DNA of 30,441 nt from assembly GCA_019104905.1 (NCBI GenBank), contig JAHRXB010000025.1, positions 1 to 30,441 of the forward strand. The letters are read 5' to 3'. The translations under genes and the position numbers were made by a program. This DNA comes from Bdellovibrio sp. (GTDB lineage Bacteria; Bdellovibrionota; Bdellovibrionia; Bdellovibrionales; Bdellovibrionaceae). Shown here one piece after another: positions 6,973-14,660 of the stretch. Numbering within the stretch: the stretch's first letter is position 1; each line of letters opens with the position of its first letter. The notes below the pieces were generated by a model. The model was not told where the DNA came from, searched no databases, and saw only the letters and a list, made by a program, of their open reading frames with translations.

Positions 6973-7917
6973 ATGGCTCGAATGTTGGATTTTGTTTTAG
7001 GACATCAAGATATCATCAGCAAGCTGGTGACTTCTTTTGAGCAGGGAAAGCCCGGGCAGACCTATCTTTTTGTGGGACCCGCGGGGATCGGCAAAAAATT
7101 GACGGCCCTGGGATTAGCACAAGCTTTGTTGTGCCCGCAAAGCCCGCGCGGTTGTGGCAAGTGTCCTTCTTGTTTCCGCATATCTCAAGGGGCGCATGAG
7201 GGTTTGAAGATCGTTGAGCCTTCAGGGGCACAAATTAAGATGGAACAGGCCAAAGAGGTCATTGAGTTCTTAAGCCTGAAAAGTTTGACCGGAAATCGTG
7301 TGATCATCATTGATCAGGCGCAGAGCTTAAATCCTCAGGCCGCGAACTCTCTTTTAAAAACTTTAGAAGAGCCTCCAGCGGGGACCTTCTTCTTTTTGAT
7401 CGCGCCGAGTGTGGCGGGGTTGATGCAAACCATTCGTTCGCGTTCCCGCATCGTGCAGTTTAAGCCTTTAACCATGGAAGATCTTGCCAAGAAGGTGAAA
7501 GCCCCGGCTTGGGCGCTGAAATCCGCGCAAGGCAGTTTTGAAAAACTGGCACAGTTGCAAGAGGGGCCAGAGCAGGAGCTTCGTCAAAAATCCATCGAGA
7601 TTTTAAATCTGTTTTTGAAAGACAAAGATTTTCTTTTGAATGAGGCCTGGCGATCTGAATTTAAAGACCGAGCTCAGGGGCAGCGTCTGCTTTCTTACTG
7701 GGTCAGTTTTATGAAGGATGCGGTCTATCTCCAAGAAGACGTTAAAAATCAGATTATTAATTTGGACCAAGCACCCCTGATTAAAGCCCTGGCGGAAAGC
7801 AGTCGTGAGGTTCTGTTGAATTTGATCCAGAAGTCTTTAAGGGCGGAACACGCCTTGGGCGCCAATCGTGATCCTCAGCTTGTCATGGAAGAGTTTTATA
7901 TCACTTCGAAAGAGTGA
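6973..7917 (+). CDS. holB: DNA polymerase III delta-prime subunit (clamp loader)
   Basis: The 314-residue protein is part of the clamp loader that places the beta sliding clamp on primed DNA. It shows the AAA+ fold with a P-loop GPAGIGKK (35-42), a zinc-module cysteine set (54, 61, 64, 67), a relaxed Walker B (VIIIDQAQ) and the SRSR motif typical of clamp loader subunits. The stretch NPQAANSLLKTLEEPPAGT is highly characteristic. It follows tmk by ten bases and precedes tatD by 30; its stop codon overlaps the -35 element of the candidate tatD promoter. Some family members have inactive ATP sites; here the P-loop lysine is kept. Confidence 0.93.
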   Translation: MARMLDFVLGHQDIISKLVTSFEQGKPGQTYLFVGPAGIGKKLTALGLAQALLCPQSPRGCGKCPSCFRISQGAHEGLKIVEPSGAQIKMEQAKEVIEFLSLKSLTGNRVIIIDQAQSLNPQAANSLLKTLEEPPAGTFFFLIAPSVAGLMQTIRSRSRIVQFKPLTMEDLAKKVKAPAWALKSAQGSFEKLAQLQEGPEQELRQKSIEILNLFLKDKDFLLNEAWRSEFKDRAQGQRLLSYWVSFMKDAVYLQEDVKNQIINLDQAPLIKALAESSREVLLNLIQKSLRAEHALGANRDPQLVMEEFYITSKE

Positions 7918-7941
7918 CATTTCATCGAATTCCGATATAAT
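7914..7941 (+). promoter_or_regulatory. Near-consensus promoter giving a leaderless tatD mRNA
   Basis: GTGACA at 7914-7919 (five of six to TTGACA) and a perfect TATAAT at 7936-7941 are separated by 16 bases. The -35 overlaps the holB stop codon. The predicted transcription start, seven bases past the -10, is the A of the tatD ATG at 7948. No ribosome binding site is present before that ATG. Confidence 0.6.
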
Positions 7942-7947
7942 AAGTCC

Positions 7948-8721
7948 ATGATGGAATGGATTGATATTCACGCACATTTAAATATGCTCGAGGAAGGCGT
8001 TGAGGCGTCTATTGCCAACGCTCAGGCCGTGGGGGTGAAGAAAATCATCACCATCGGTACAGAGCCCGGAGATCATCCTTTGGTGCTGGAGATCGCGCGC
8101 AAATATTATCCTGACGTATATTGCACTCTTGGTGTGCATCCTCATGATGGCAAGGTGTATACAGAGGCAGCGGGAAAGTTCATCGAAGATCATTTGAGTG
8201 ACCCCTGTGTGGTCGCCATCGGCGAAATCGGATTGGACTATTATTACGATCAATCTCCACGAGAAGAACAGCGCGAGGCTTTCCGTGCCCAGATGGAGAT
8301 CGCCGCACGTTCGCAAATGCCTGTTGAGATTCACACCCGTGATGCCGAAGAAGACACTGTTGAAATCTTAAAGGAATTCCAGGGCCGCGTGACGGGAGTC
8401 ATTCATTGTTTTACAGGGACCGAGTGGTTGGCTCGTCAATCATTGGATCTCGGCTTTAATATTTCCATCAGTGGTGTCGTGACGTTTAAAAATGCGGACA
8501 GCCTGCGTAACATCGTGAAGATGATTCCATTGGATCGGATTCATGTGGAAACAGATGCTCCATTCCTGGCTCCGATTCCCATGCGGGGGAAGAAGAACAC
8601 TCCGGCCTATGTGGTCCATACCGCGAAACTGGTGGCGGAACTCAAAGGGATTTCCTTAGAGCAGCTCTGTGATCAGACTCGCCAAAATGCCCTTAAAATG
8701 TTTCCGAAGATTCAGTGGTAA
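7948..8721 (+). CDS. tatD: TatD family metal-dependent hydrolase (DNase)
   Basis: The 257-residue protein belongs to the amidohydrolase-fold TatD family of metal-dependent 3'-5' exonucleases, possibly involved in DNA repair or turnover. Metal ligands are recognisable: DIHAH (6-10), Glu in GEIGLDY (92-98), His129 (EIHTRD), His153 (VIHCF) and Asp203 (ETDAPFLAP). Length is normal for the family. The start is ATG at 7948, with a second ATG at 7951. There is no Shine-Dalgarno sequence, but a strong promoter lies directly upstream, suggesting a leaderless transcript in addition to read-through from tmk-holB. Confidence 0.93.
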   Translation: MMEWIDIHAHLNMLEEGVEASIANAQAVGVKKIITIGTEPGDHPLVLEIARKYYPDVYCTLGVHPHDGKVYTEAAGKFIEDHLSDPCVVAIGEIGLDYYYDQSPREEQREAFRAQMEIAARSQMPVEIHTRDAEEDTVEILKEFQGRVTGVIHCFTGTEWLARQSLDLGFNISISGVVTFKNADSLRNIVKMIPLDRIHVETDAPFLAPIPMRGKKNTPAYVVHTAKLVAELKGISLEQLCDQTRQNALKMFPKIQW

Positions 8722-8848
8722 TCCTTCCGGTTCCTCTTTGGAGCCGACGTGCGCAAAAAATTCATTAAATCCGATCCCCACAGAAAAAGAATACGACTTT
8801 TTAATCCGGAGGGGATAGGAAGAGGTCCTTCTTAAAAGGATGGATTTC

Positions 8849-9253
8849 ATGAAAACAATGATCTTTGTGTTTATGACGTTTTTCTCTGCTATTTCATTTG
8901 CGGAAGAACGCGTGTTTGACTGTGCGGCGACGTCTTTAACTCGCAGTTTGGAAGTTCCAGAAGGGGCGAATCTTCAGCAGAACCCTCAAGTGATTTTCAG
9001 ACAGGGTCTAAAGCACTGGTCTTTGCAAGTGGGAGATCTTTACCTGAATACTCGCGATCCCCAAGGACCGGCTTTGTGGATGAAATCAGGCTCTGTCTCT
9101 AAAACAAAAGTGGAATACGTCTTTTGGGTTGAGGCCTCGACAGAGTATGAGTTGGTTGTTAGCGTGGTCGATCATTCGGCTCAGCTTTTCTGGTGGGGCT
9201 TGGGAGAAAAAGTTCTTCTTGGCAACTTCCAGTGTGAAGTCACCGAGCAGTAG
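8849..9253 (+). CDS. Small exported protein of unknown function
   Basis: A 134-residue protein with a signal peptide (MKTMIFVFMTFFSAISFA, cleavage near SFA-EE). The mature part looks like a small beta-sandwich, with cysteines near each end (VFDCAA, NFQCEV) that probably pair. The ATG at 8849 is preferred over 8840 because the AAGGA at 8836-8840 overlaps the earlier codon but is eight bases from 8849. That AAGGA can pair with TCCTT at 8826-8830, a short possible sequestering hairpin. A strong terminator follows at 9276. No known family recognised. Confidence 0.68.
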   Translation: MKTMIFVFMTFFSAISFAEERVFDCAATSLTRSLEVPEGANLQQNPQVIFRQGLKHWSLQVGDLYLNTRDPQGPALWMKSGSVSKTKVEYVFWVEASTEYELVVSVVDHSAQLFWWGLGEKVLLGNFQCEVTEQ

Positions 9254-9275
9254 GTTCGTAGGCTCGTACACAAGA

Positions 9276-9300
9276 AAGCCGGTCATCACGATCGGCTTTT
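9276..9300 (+). terminator. Rho-independent terminator after 8849-9253
   Basis: AAGCCGGTC (9276-9284) pairs with GATCGGCTT (9290-9298) through nine pairs including one G-U, with loop ATCAC, followed by TTG and later Ts. Confidence 0.75.
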
Positions 9301-9504
9301 GCATTTGAGCCCCGCATATTTCGCGGCAAGAGCATAGCAATCCCCTCTAGTTTAAAAACCTTCGCACAGAATAAACTCGAGAGAGTGGCTGCCCTTTTAC
9401 GTCGCTCCTTGTACTAATTACAACTCCCCGGCGATTAAAGCCCTTTTCATCTTGGTATCATTGTTGCTTTGAGTGGATCCGAATCAAAGCAACAAGGAGT
9501 TTAA
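9301..9504 (+). promoter_or_regulatory. Promoter and regulatory region of the 9505 gene
   Basis: The 251-base gap 9254-9504 holds the terminator above and then this region. A small palindrome TTGTA-N5-TACAA lies at 9409-9423. TGGTATCAT at 9453-9461 is an extended -10 candidate with no good -35. The strong inverted repeat at 9461-9495 follows. No further gene is seen. Confidence 0.4.
9461..9499 (+). promoter_or_regulatory. 12-bp inverted repeat overlapping a ribosome binding site
   Basis: TTGTTGCTTTGA (9461-9472) is the exact complement of TCAAAGCAACAA (9484-9495) around an 11-base loop. The ribosome binding site AAGGAG (9494-9499) begins in the right arm, and the ATG follows at 9505. If the RNA contains both arms, the hairpin would block or modulate translation. 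If transcription starts near 9468, it is better read as a DNA operator. Confidence 0.6.
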
Positions 9505-9936
9505 ATGAAACATCTGATTTTCGCCGCCCTGGTAATGGTGGGTATTCAAGCTCAGGCTCAGACGAACAGTACCCGTATCTTCAAAAACGCAGAGGGCTGT
9601 ACCGTCACTGTCGAGCAAAGACGTAACGGAATTACTTTGGATATTGAAAAACAAGGGCAATCGGCCATTGTTGGGCTTTTGAATGATCGCTCTTCGGGAG
9701 ATATCGTGAGCTTTTGTGCGAATGCGGCCGTCGAGACTGACGCCGATGGCATGTTGACTCTTTCTTGTGACAATCAAAATAATGGAGGTCTTTCGACTCG
9801 GGGTCAGGCCGATTTGATTATGTCTGGAGATACGCTTAAGGCAGTTCGAGTCATCGGTCAGGTCAGACGTATGTTTGGTTGGAAAACTGACACCTTGATC
9901 GTGTGCGAAAGTTTGCGCGAACACGGTTCCCGTTAA
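9505..9936 (+). CDS. Small exported protein of unknown function
   Basis: A 143-residue protein with a signal peptide (MKHLIFAALVMVGIQAQAQ, cleavage near AQA-QT). The mature part has four cysteines (in EGCTV, SFCAN, LSCDN and IVCES), suggesting two disulfides in a periplasmic beta-rich fold. I recognise no family. The start is fixed by AAGGAG five bases upstream. That site is partly inside the 12-bp inverted repeat at 9461-9495, so translation or transcription is probably regulated. A terminator follows at 9959. Confidence 0.7.
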   Translation: MKHLIFAALVMVGIQAQAQTNSTRIFKNAEGCTVTVEQRRNGITLDIEKQGQSAIVGLLNDRSSGDIVSFCANAAVETDADGMLTLSCDNQNNGGLSTRGQADLIMSGDTLKAVRVIGQVRRMFGWKTDTLIVCESLREHGSR

Positions 9937-9958
9937 TAATTTCTGCCTCTTATTCAAG

Positions 9959-9990
9959 AAAGCCTACAGGAACATCCCTGTGGGCTTTTT
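9959..9990 (+). terminator. Rho-independent terminator after 9505-9936
   Basis: AAAGCCTACAGG (9959-9970) pairs with CCTGTGGGCTTT (9977-9988), 12 pairs with one wobble, followed by further Ts. Confidence 0.8.
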
Positions 9991-9998
9991 GCGTTTTA

Positions 9999-10053
9999 GG
10001 GCCTCTCTAAAGGGTGCCCAAAGAGGCCCCCTGTCTAAATTTGAGACAGGGGG
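9999..10053 (+). other. Two overlapping, competing hairpins
   Basis: GGGCCTCT (9999-10006) pairs with AGAGGCCC (10022-10029). CCCCCTGTCT (10027-10036) pairs with AGACAGGGGG (10044-10053). They share bases 10027-10029, so full formation of one weakens the other. They lie downstream of a terminator and about 95 bases before the 10149 start. No poly-U follows the second. Confidence 0.6.
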
Positions 10054-10148
10054 AGAAGCCTTAAATAGGAATAGATGTATTTGAGGCCTGTGTCTCGCGG
10101 TATGAAATTTGGATGTCATCTCGCGGATCTATAAATTGTGGAGTCAGT

Positions 10149-11279
10149 ATGAAACGTTCCATTCTCGCAAGTGTCTTGGTGGGCCTGTCTTTGGTGCAGA
10201 ATTTGGCCTATGCGAATATTATCACGGATCTTCCCAATCCTTGGGAAAGTGACGATGCCGTATCTGCGGGAAACACGCCCTCCACCGTGACCCCCTCTGC
10301 TCAGAGTGAAGAAGCCCCACGGGCCCCGGAAAGTCGTGAAGTTGAGTCAAAAGAGCTTCGCATTGGAGATCGAGTCTATTATGCGAATTGGGTCGGAACC
10401 GTAAAGTCCTTTTTACCTTATGATAGGGTTCTTCTGGCTCGAGACGGATACTATGATGTCGCCGTAGAAAAATCCTACCTTGCAAAGTCAGTGCGGTGTG
10501 AGCGTTCGGGGCGTCTTTGCGTGAATGATCAGGTGATCTATGCAACCTCCTTGGGCAAAGTGAAAGAGGCTTTTGCCAATGGAATGATTCTTATTTCTCG
10601 AGATGGTTATTATGACAGTTTTGTGGAGGAACGGTCTTTAGGTAAAGCGGTTCGCTGTTTGAAATCGCTCTGTTCTGGCGATCAGGTTATTTATTACAAC
10701 ACCGCAGGAACCATCAAGAGTCTGTTTGATAATCGCCAGGTCATTATCGGTCGCGAAGGGTATTATGACTCTGTTGTCGATGTGGGAGATCTCTTTAAGA
10801 GAACCAAGTGCGATTCGAAGGGACGCATCTGTGAAGGTGACAAGATCGTCTATTATAGTTCTGCGGGTGTGGTTCTGCGAATGTATTCTAATGACAAAGT
10901 TGTGATTCAGCGATCTGGTTATTACGATTCCGTTGTCGAGGCGGCGGATGTGGCCAAGGCCGTGGACTGCCTGGGCGATGTTTGCGTTGGAAACCGTGTT
11001 TTTTACTACCAATCAATCGGAACCGTCGTCGGACTTTTTGCGAATAAACAAGTGCTGTTGCGACGGGATGGCTACTATGACTCTTTTGTCGCGTTAGAGG
11101 ATGTCGCGAAGTCCGTTCAATGCTTGCCGAAGCATAAAATTTGTGCGGGCGATAAAGTCTCTTATTACAACAGTCCGGGGCTGGCGAAAGAGGTTTTTGC
11201 CAATGGAAAAGTTCTGGTAGTCAGGAGTGGCTACTATGATTCCTTTATAGAGGCTTCAGAGCTGAAGAAGATGAAGTAG
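10149..11279 (+). CDS. Exported protein with six tandem GYYDS repeats
   Basis: This 376-residue protein has a signal peptide (about 1-22), a short low-complexity linker rich in Ser, Thr, Pro and Glu (about 35-65), then six tandem repeats of 44-54 residues at 71-124, 125-175, 176-228, 229-279, 280-332 and 333-376. The consensus is GDxVxYY...GxV...FxNxxVxxxRxGYYDSxV...VAKxVxC. Each repeat except the last ends in a cysteine pair; the linkers alternate between eight and six residues. The pattern suggests small beta-barrels, or a toroid, joined by disulfides. The ATG at 10149 has GTGGAG upstream and opens the signal peptide; an in-frame start at 10113 does not. It is probably periplasmic or surface-exposed. 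Function unknown; ligand binding is a guess. Confidence 0.8.
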   Translation: MKRSILASVLVGLSLVQNLAYANIITDLPNPWESDDAVSAGNTPSTVTPSAQSEEAPRAPESREVESKELRIGDRVYYANWVGTVKSFLPYDRVLLARDGYYDVAVEKSYLAKSVRCERSGRLCVNDQVIYATSLGKVKEAFANGMILISRDGYYDSFVEERSLGKAVRCLKSLCSGDQVIYYNTAGTIKSLFDNRQVIIGREGYYDSVVDVGDLFKRTKCDSKGRICEGDKIVYYSSAGVVLRMYSNDKVVIQRSGYYDSVVEAADVAKAVDCLGDVCVGNRVFYYQSIGTVVGLFANKQVLLRRDGYYDSFVALEDVAKSVQCLPKHKICAGDKVSYYNSPGLAKEVFANGKVLVVRSGYYDSFIEASELKKMK

Positions 11280-11382
11280 CTTCACTCAGCGCCAGGTAGG
11301 GACTTTTTGGCCCTGTTTCGCTGGCACAGAACTTGGAATATGGGTTTGCGAATTTAATACGGAACTAATTTAGGGAGTTTAA

Positions 11383-12336
11383 ATGAAAAAGAATCTTGTC
11401 GTTGGAACCTTAATTGTTACCTCTCTTGTACAATATACAAGTCCGGCCTTCGCGAACAAAGAGACCGTGGGAAATATCATCGGTGGTATCATCGGTGCTG
11501 CTGTAGGCTCTAATATCGGAAAAGGAAATGGGAATAAGGCTGCGATCATTATCGGTGCTATCGCGGGAACGATGATCGGTGGAAAAGTGGGTAAAGATCT
11601 GGATGAAGCCGATCGCCGTGCTTTGGAAGAGGCCCAACGCCGTGCCCTGAATGACCGTTTGGGGGACCGCCGTGATTGGGATGGTCGCAGTTATGGTTCT
11701 CGCACGGGCGCTCGTGGAAGCTTTACGACAACTCGTGAGGGTTATAATCAGCGTACGGGCGAATACTGCCGTGAATACCAAAGTGTGATTTATCTTCGCG
11801 ATCGTACAGAAGAGACTCGGGGAGTGGCGTGCTCTCGTCCCGATGGATCTTGGTATGAAGTTCGCGAAACTGAAGTTCGTTTTGGCGGTGGTTTTGGTCG
11901 TCAGGAGCCCTCTCGACCTCCTCGTTATCCAGAGACTCCGTCTCGCCCAGCTCCTCCTCCGGCCCCAGTTCAGTCGCGTTTTGAGGGGACAACTCAGTTG
12001 ACTCAGATCACTCGTCGCACGGGCGGTGAGTGGTTCCGTATTACACTGAGAACGCCGATTTCTTTGGAGCGCCTTGAAGTGCGTGCTTTGGCGGCGGGTG
12101 TGAAGATTCATGAGGCTTCTTTGTACACTCAATCCAATCGTCGTGTGCAAATCCGTGAATTGACGGGAACTCCGACGTTCTATGCCGGGGATACAGCGGT
12201 TTCTGAAAGCTTGAGTCTGGGCGAACGTATCCAGGTGATCGACATCCGTGCCGAGTCTATGGGCGGGGTGGCCGACGTCCTTGTGAGAGCGATTTCCAAC
12301 GAGACATACCCTTCTTTGAGTGTGACTCGTTACTAA
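11383..12336 (+). CDS. Exported glycine-zipper protein related to 17-kDa surface antigens
   Basis: The protein has 317 residues. A signal peptide (1-25) is followed by a glycine zipper at about 30-70 (GGIIGAAVGSNIG and GAIAGTMIGGKVG), as in outer-membrane-associated 17-kDa antigen/SlyB-like proteins, though no lipobox cysteine is seen. Residues 127-160 (YCREYQSVIYLRDRTEETRG and CSRPDGSWYEV) match the conserved C-terminal part of that family. A proline-rich linker (174-197) leads to an extra C-terminal beta-rich domain of about 120 residues that the classical antigen lacks. AGGGAG precedes the ATG. A strong terminator follows at 12363. It likely sits in the envelope; the extra domain is unidentified. 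Confidence 0.78.
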   Translation: MKKNLVVGTLIVTSLVQYTSPAFANKETVGNIIGGIIGAAVGSNIGKGNGNKAAIIIGAIAGTMIGGKVGKDLDEADRRALEEAQRRALNDRLGDRRDWDGRSYGSRTGARGSFTTTREGYNQRTGEYCREYQSVIYLRDRTEETRGVACSRPDGSWYEVRETEVRFGGGFGRQEPSRPPRYPETPSRPAPPPAPVQSRFEGTTQLTQITRRTGGEWFRITLRTPISLERLEVRALAAGVKIHEASLYTQSNRRVQIRELTGTPTFYAGDTAVSESLSLGERIQVIDIRAESMGGVADVLVRAISNETYPSLSVTRY

Positions 12337-12362
12337 GCCTGAAATTTAAGGTTTTTTCATTC

Positions 12363-12402
12363 AAAGCCAGTCTATGACAACCAGTGTCTAGACTGGCTTT
12401 TT
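12363..12402 (+). terminator. Rho-independent terminator before the gap operon
   Basis: AAAGCCAGTCTA (12363-12374) pairs perfectly with TAGACTGGCTTT (12389-12400), followed by TT. The GGCTTTT of its right arm can instead pair with AAAAGCC at 12410-12416 just downstream. Confidence 0.8.
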
Positions 12403-12450
12403 AGTCTCTAAAAGCCGATATTGGGTGGGTTTAAAACAAGGAGCTCACTC

Positions 12451-13458
12451 ATGTCTAAATTGCGCGTTGGTATCAACGGTTTTGGTCGTATTGGTCGTGT
12501 ACTTTTCCGTGCGGGTTTTGAAAAGCTCGACATCGTCGGAATCAACTCTTTGGACAGTATCGAAGGTGATGCTCATTTGCTTAAGTACGACTCGGCTCAT
12601 GGCATCTTTAATGCCGATGTTTCCACGGAAGGTCATGACCTTATCGTGAACGGCAAAAAAGTTCATGTTTCTAAAACGCGCAACCCTGCAGAAGTGCCAT
12701 GGAAAGAGTGGGGCGTGGACATCGTTCTTGAGTGCACAGGTGCTTTCAAAGACAAAGCCGACTTTGTTCAACACATCAATGGTGGAGCAAAACGCGTGTT
12801 GGTTTCTGGCCCCGCTGAAAAAGGTGCCGACATCACGATGGTGTATGGAATCAATCACGAAGCATACGATCCAGCGAAGCACCAAGTAGTTTCAAATGCG
12901 TCTTGCACGACCAACTGTTTGGCGCCTTTGGCGAAAGTTCTCAATGAGACTTTCGGCATTGAGCATGGCACGATGATGACTGTTCACTCTTACACGAACG
13001 ATCAGAAGATATTGGATGCCCCTCACAAAGATTTGCGTCGCGCTCGTGCGGCGGCGGTGAGCATGATTCCGACAACAACAGGTGCCGCGAAAAACGTGGG
13101 CCTTGTTTTGCCTGAGTTGAAAGGCCGCATTGACGGTATCTCTATCCGTGTTCCCACTCCGAATGTGTCTTTGGTGGATTTCACTTTCACAGCGAAGAAA
13201 GATCTTACGAAGGAAGCTGTTAACGAAGCCTTGATCGCAGCTTCTGAAGGCTCACTCAAGGGAATCTTGGCTGTTGAGCGCAAAGAGCTTGTCAGTGTGG
13301 ACTTCAACGGCAGCCCGTACTCTTCCATCGTGGATTTGGCTTCAACAATGGTGGTGGGGCCTCGCATGGTGAAAGTTCTTGCTTGGTACGACAATGAAAC
13401 AGGTTTCTCAAACCGCATGGTCGACGTGGCTCTTCACATGGCGAAGAAAGGTCTGTAA
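12451..13458 (+). CDS. gap: Glyceraldehyde-3-phosphate dehydrogenase
   Basis: The 335-residue enzyme oxidises glyceraldehyde-3-phosphate to 1,3-bisphosphoglycerate with NAD(P). It shows the Rossmann motif INGFGRIGR (8-16), catalytic Cys152 (SNASCTTNC) and His179 (HSYTND). The dinucleotide site reads INSLDS, with Ser33 where NAD-specific enzymes carry Asp, and Ala190 where they usually have Leu (ILDAPHKD). Both changes resemble dual- or NADP-using enzymes, so cofactor choice is uncertain. The ATG at 12451 has AAGGAG seven bases upstream; an earlier in-frame start at 12421 has no such site. The stop TAA shares its last A with the pgk ATG, indicating coupling. Confidence 0.96.
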   Translation: MSKLRVGINGFGRIGRVLFRAGFEKLDIVGINSLDSIEGDAHLLKYDSAHGIFNADVSTEGHDLIVNGKKVHVSKTRNPAEVPWKEWGVDIVLECTGAFKDKADFVQHINGGAKRVLVSGPAEKGADITMVYGINHEAYDPAKHQVVSNASCTTNCLAPLAKVLNETFGIEHGTMMTVHSYTNDQKILDAPHKDLRRARAAAVSMIPTTTGAAKNVGLVLPELKGRIDGISIRVPTPNVSLVDFTFTAKKDLTKEAVNEALIAASEGSLKGILAVERKELVSVDFNGSPYSSIVDLASTMVVGPRMVKVLAWYDNETGFSNRMVDVALHMAKKGL

Positions 13459-14660
13459 TGGCTACCGGACTTAAAGGCATTAAAACAGTTCGTGATTTTG
13501 AACTTGAAGGAAAAGTGGTTTTCTTGCGTTTGGATTTGAACGTTCCCATGGAGAACGGAAAAATCACAGACGAAAATCGCATCAAGGCTTCTTTGCCGAC
13601 CATTCAGTACTGCATGGAAAAGGGTGCAAAGATCGTGATGGCCTCACACTTGGGTCGCCCCAAGAGCAAGGACGATAAAGAGTTTTCTTTAGAGCCGGTG
13701 GCAAAACGTCTGCAGGAACTTCTGAATGCCGAAGTGATTTTAGTCGAAGAGCCAGATTCTGATGCGCCTAAACACTTGCTTCAATCTTTGAAAAAGAATC
13801 AGTTGATCCTTCTTGAGAACGTGCGTTTTGAAGAAGGGGAAACGAAAGATTCCGTCGAGTTCGCGCAAAAGATCGCAAATTATAGCGATATTTACATCAA
13901 CGATGCGTTCGGTGCTTCCCACCGTGCCCATGCGACGATTCATGCTTTGCCTTCTGTGATGAAGGACAAAGGCATTGGCTTCTTGATTGAAAAGGAAATC
14001 AATATGTTGGATTCCCTTTTGCAAAACCCCAAGCGTCCTTATTTGGCCGTGATGGGCGGGGCAAAAGTTTCCGACAAAATCGCCGTCATCGAAAGACTGA
14101 TGGACATCGTGGATGGTTTCATCATCGGTGGCGCGATGGCGTACACGTTCTTAAAAGCGATGGGACATCCTGTTGGGAAGTCCTTGGTGGAAAATGATAA
14201 ATTGAAATACGCCAAAGAAATGATCGAGCGTATTGAAGCTCGTGACAAAACGATTTTGCTTCCGGTGGATCATGTCGTGACAAAATCCATCACGGACACA
14301 GCGGGTGCCAGAACCACAAAAGACGTTGTGATCGGCGAAGACGAGTTGGGCGTGGATATCGGTCCACAAACAACGCGCGCTTATGCAACGGCCTTGCACG
14401 AAGCTGGTACGATCTTCTGGAATGGTCCGATGGGAATCTTTGAAACAGAAGCATTCTCGAAAGGGACTTTCGGAGTGGCCAAAGCCATTGCGGAAAGTGA
14501 TGCCACAAAAATCGTCGGTGGTGGTGACTCTGCCGCAGCCGCTGAAGTGTCTGGTTATGCTGACAAGATGACTCATATTTCCACGGGCGGAGGTGCTTCT
14601 TTGGAGTATCTTCAAGGGGATAAACTTCCCGGCCTGGAGATTCTAAGATCGAAACGATAG
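13458..14660 (+). CDS. pgk: Phosphoglycerate kinase
   Basis: The 400-residue cytoplasmic enzyme transfers phosphate from 1,3-bisphosphoglycerate to ADP. Hallmarks are RLDLNVP (24-30), HLGRP (64-68), the ENVRFEEGE segment, GGAKVSDK, FWNGPMGIFE and the C-terminal GGGDSAAA nucleotide loop. Length is normal. Its ATG overlaps the gap stop codon by one base, so translation is coupled. Its strongest internal signals are housekeeping-like codon use and good family agreement throughout. A 151-base stretch with three hairpins separates it from tpiA, unusual for genes of one operon. Confidence 0.97.
   Translation: MATGLKGIKTVRDFELEGKVVFLRLDLNVPMENGKITDENRIKASLPTIQYCMEKGAKIVMASHLGRPKSKDDKEFSLEPVAKRLQELLNAEVILVEEPDSDAPKHLLQSLKKNQLILLENVRFEEGETKDSVEFAQKIANYSDIYINDAFGASHRAHATIHALPSVMKDKGIGFLIEKEINMLDSLLQNPKRPYLAVMGGAKVSDKIAVIERLMDIVDGFIIGGAMAYTFLKAMGHPVGKSLVENDKLKYAKEMIERIEARDKTILLPVDHVVTKSITDTAGARTTKDVVIGEDELGVDIGPQTTRAYATALHEAGTIFWNGPMGIFETEAFSKGTFGVAKAIAESDATKIVGGGDSAAAAEVSGYADKMTHISTGGGASLEYLQGDKLPGLEILRSKR

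Noticed and set aside
11287..11325. Possible terminator after the six-repeat gene
   Set aside because: Stem pairing (CAGCG/CGCTG, AGGG/CCCT) is interrupted and the T-run lies in the loop, so it is not a convincing terminator.
11410..12150. 246-codon open frame on the minus strand
   Set aside because: Lies wholly opposite the glycine-zipper gene, has low-complexity composition and no ribosome binding site; the plus-strand gene has a signal peptide and family motifs.
12445..12885. 146-codon minus-strand open frame inside gap
   Set aside because: Shadow of a highly conserved gene.
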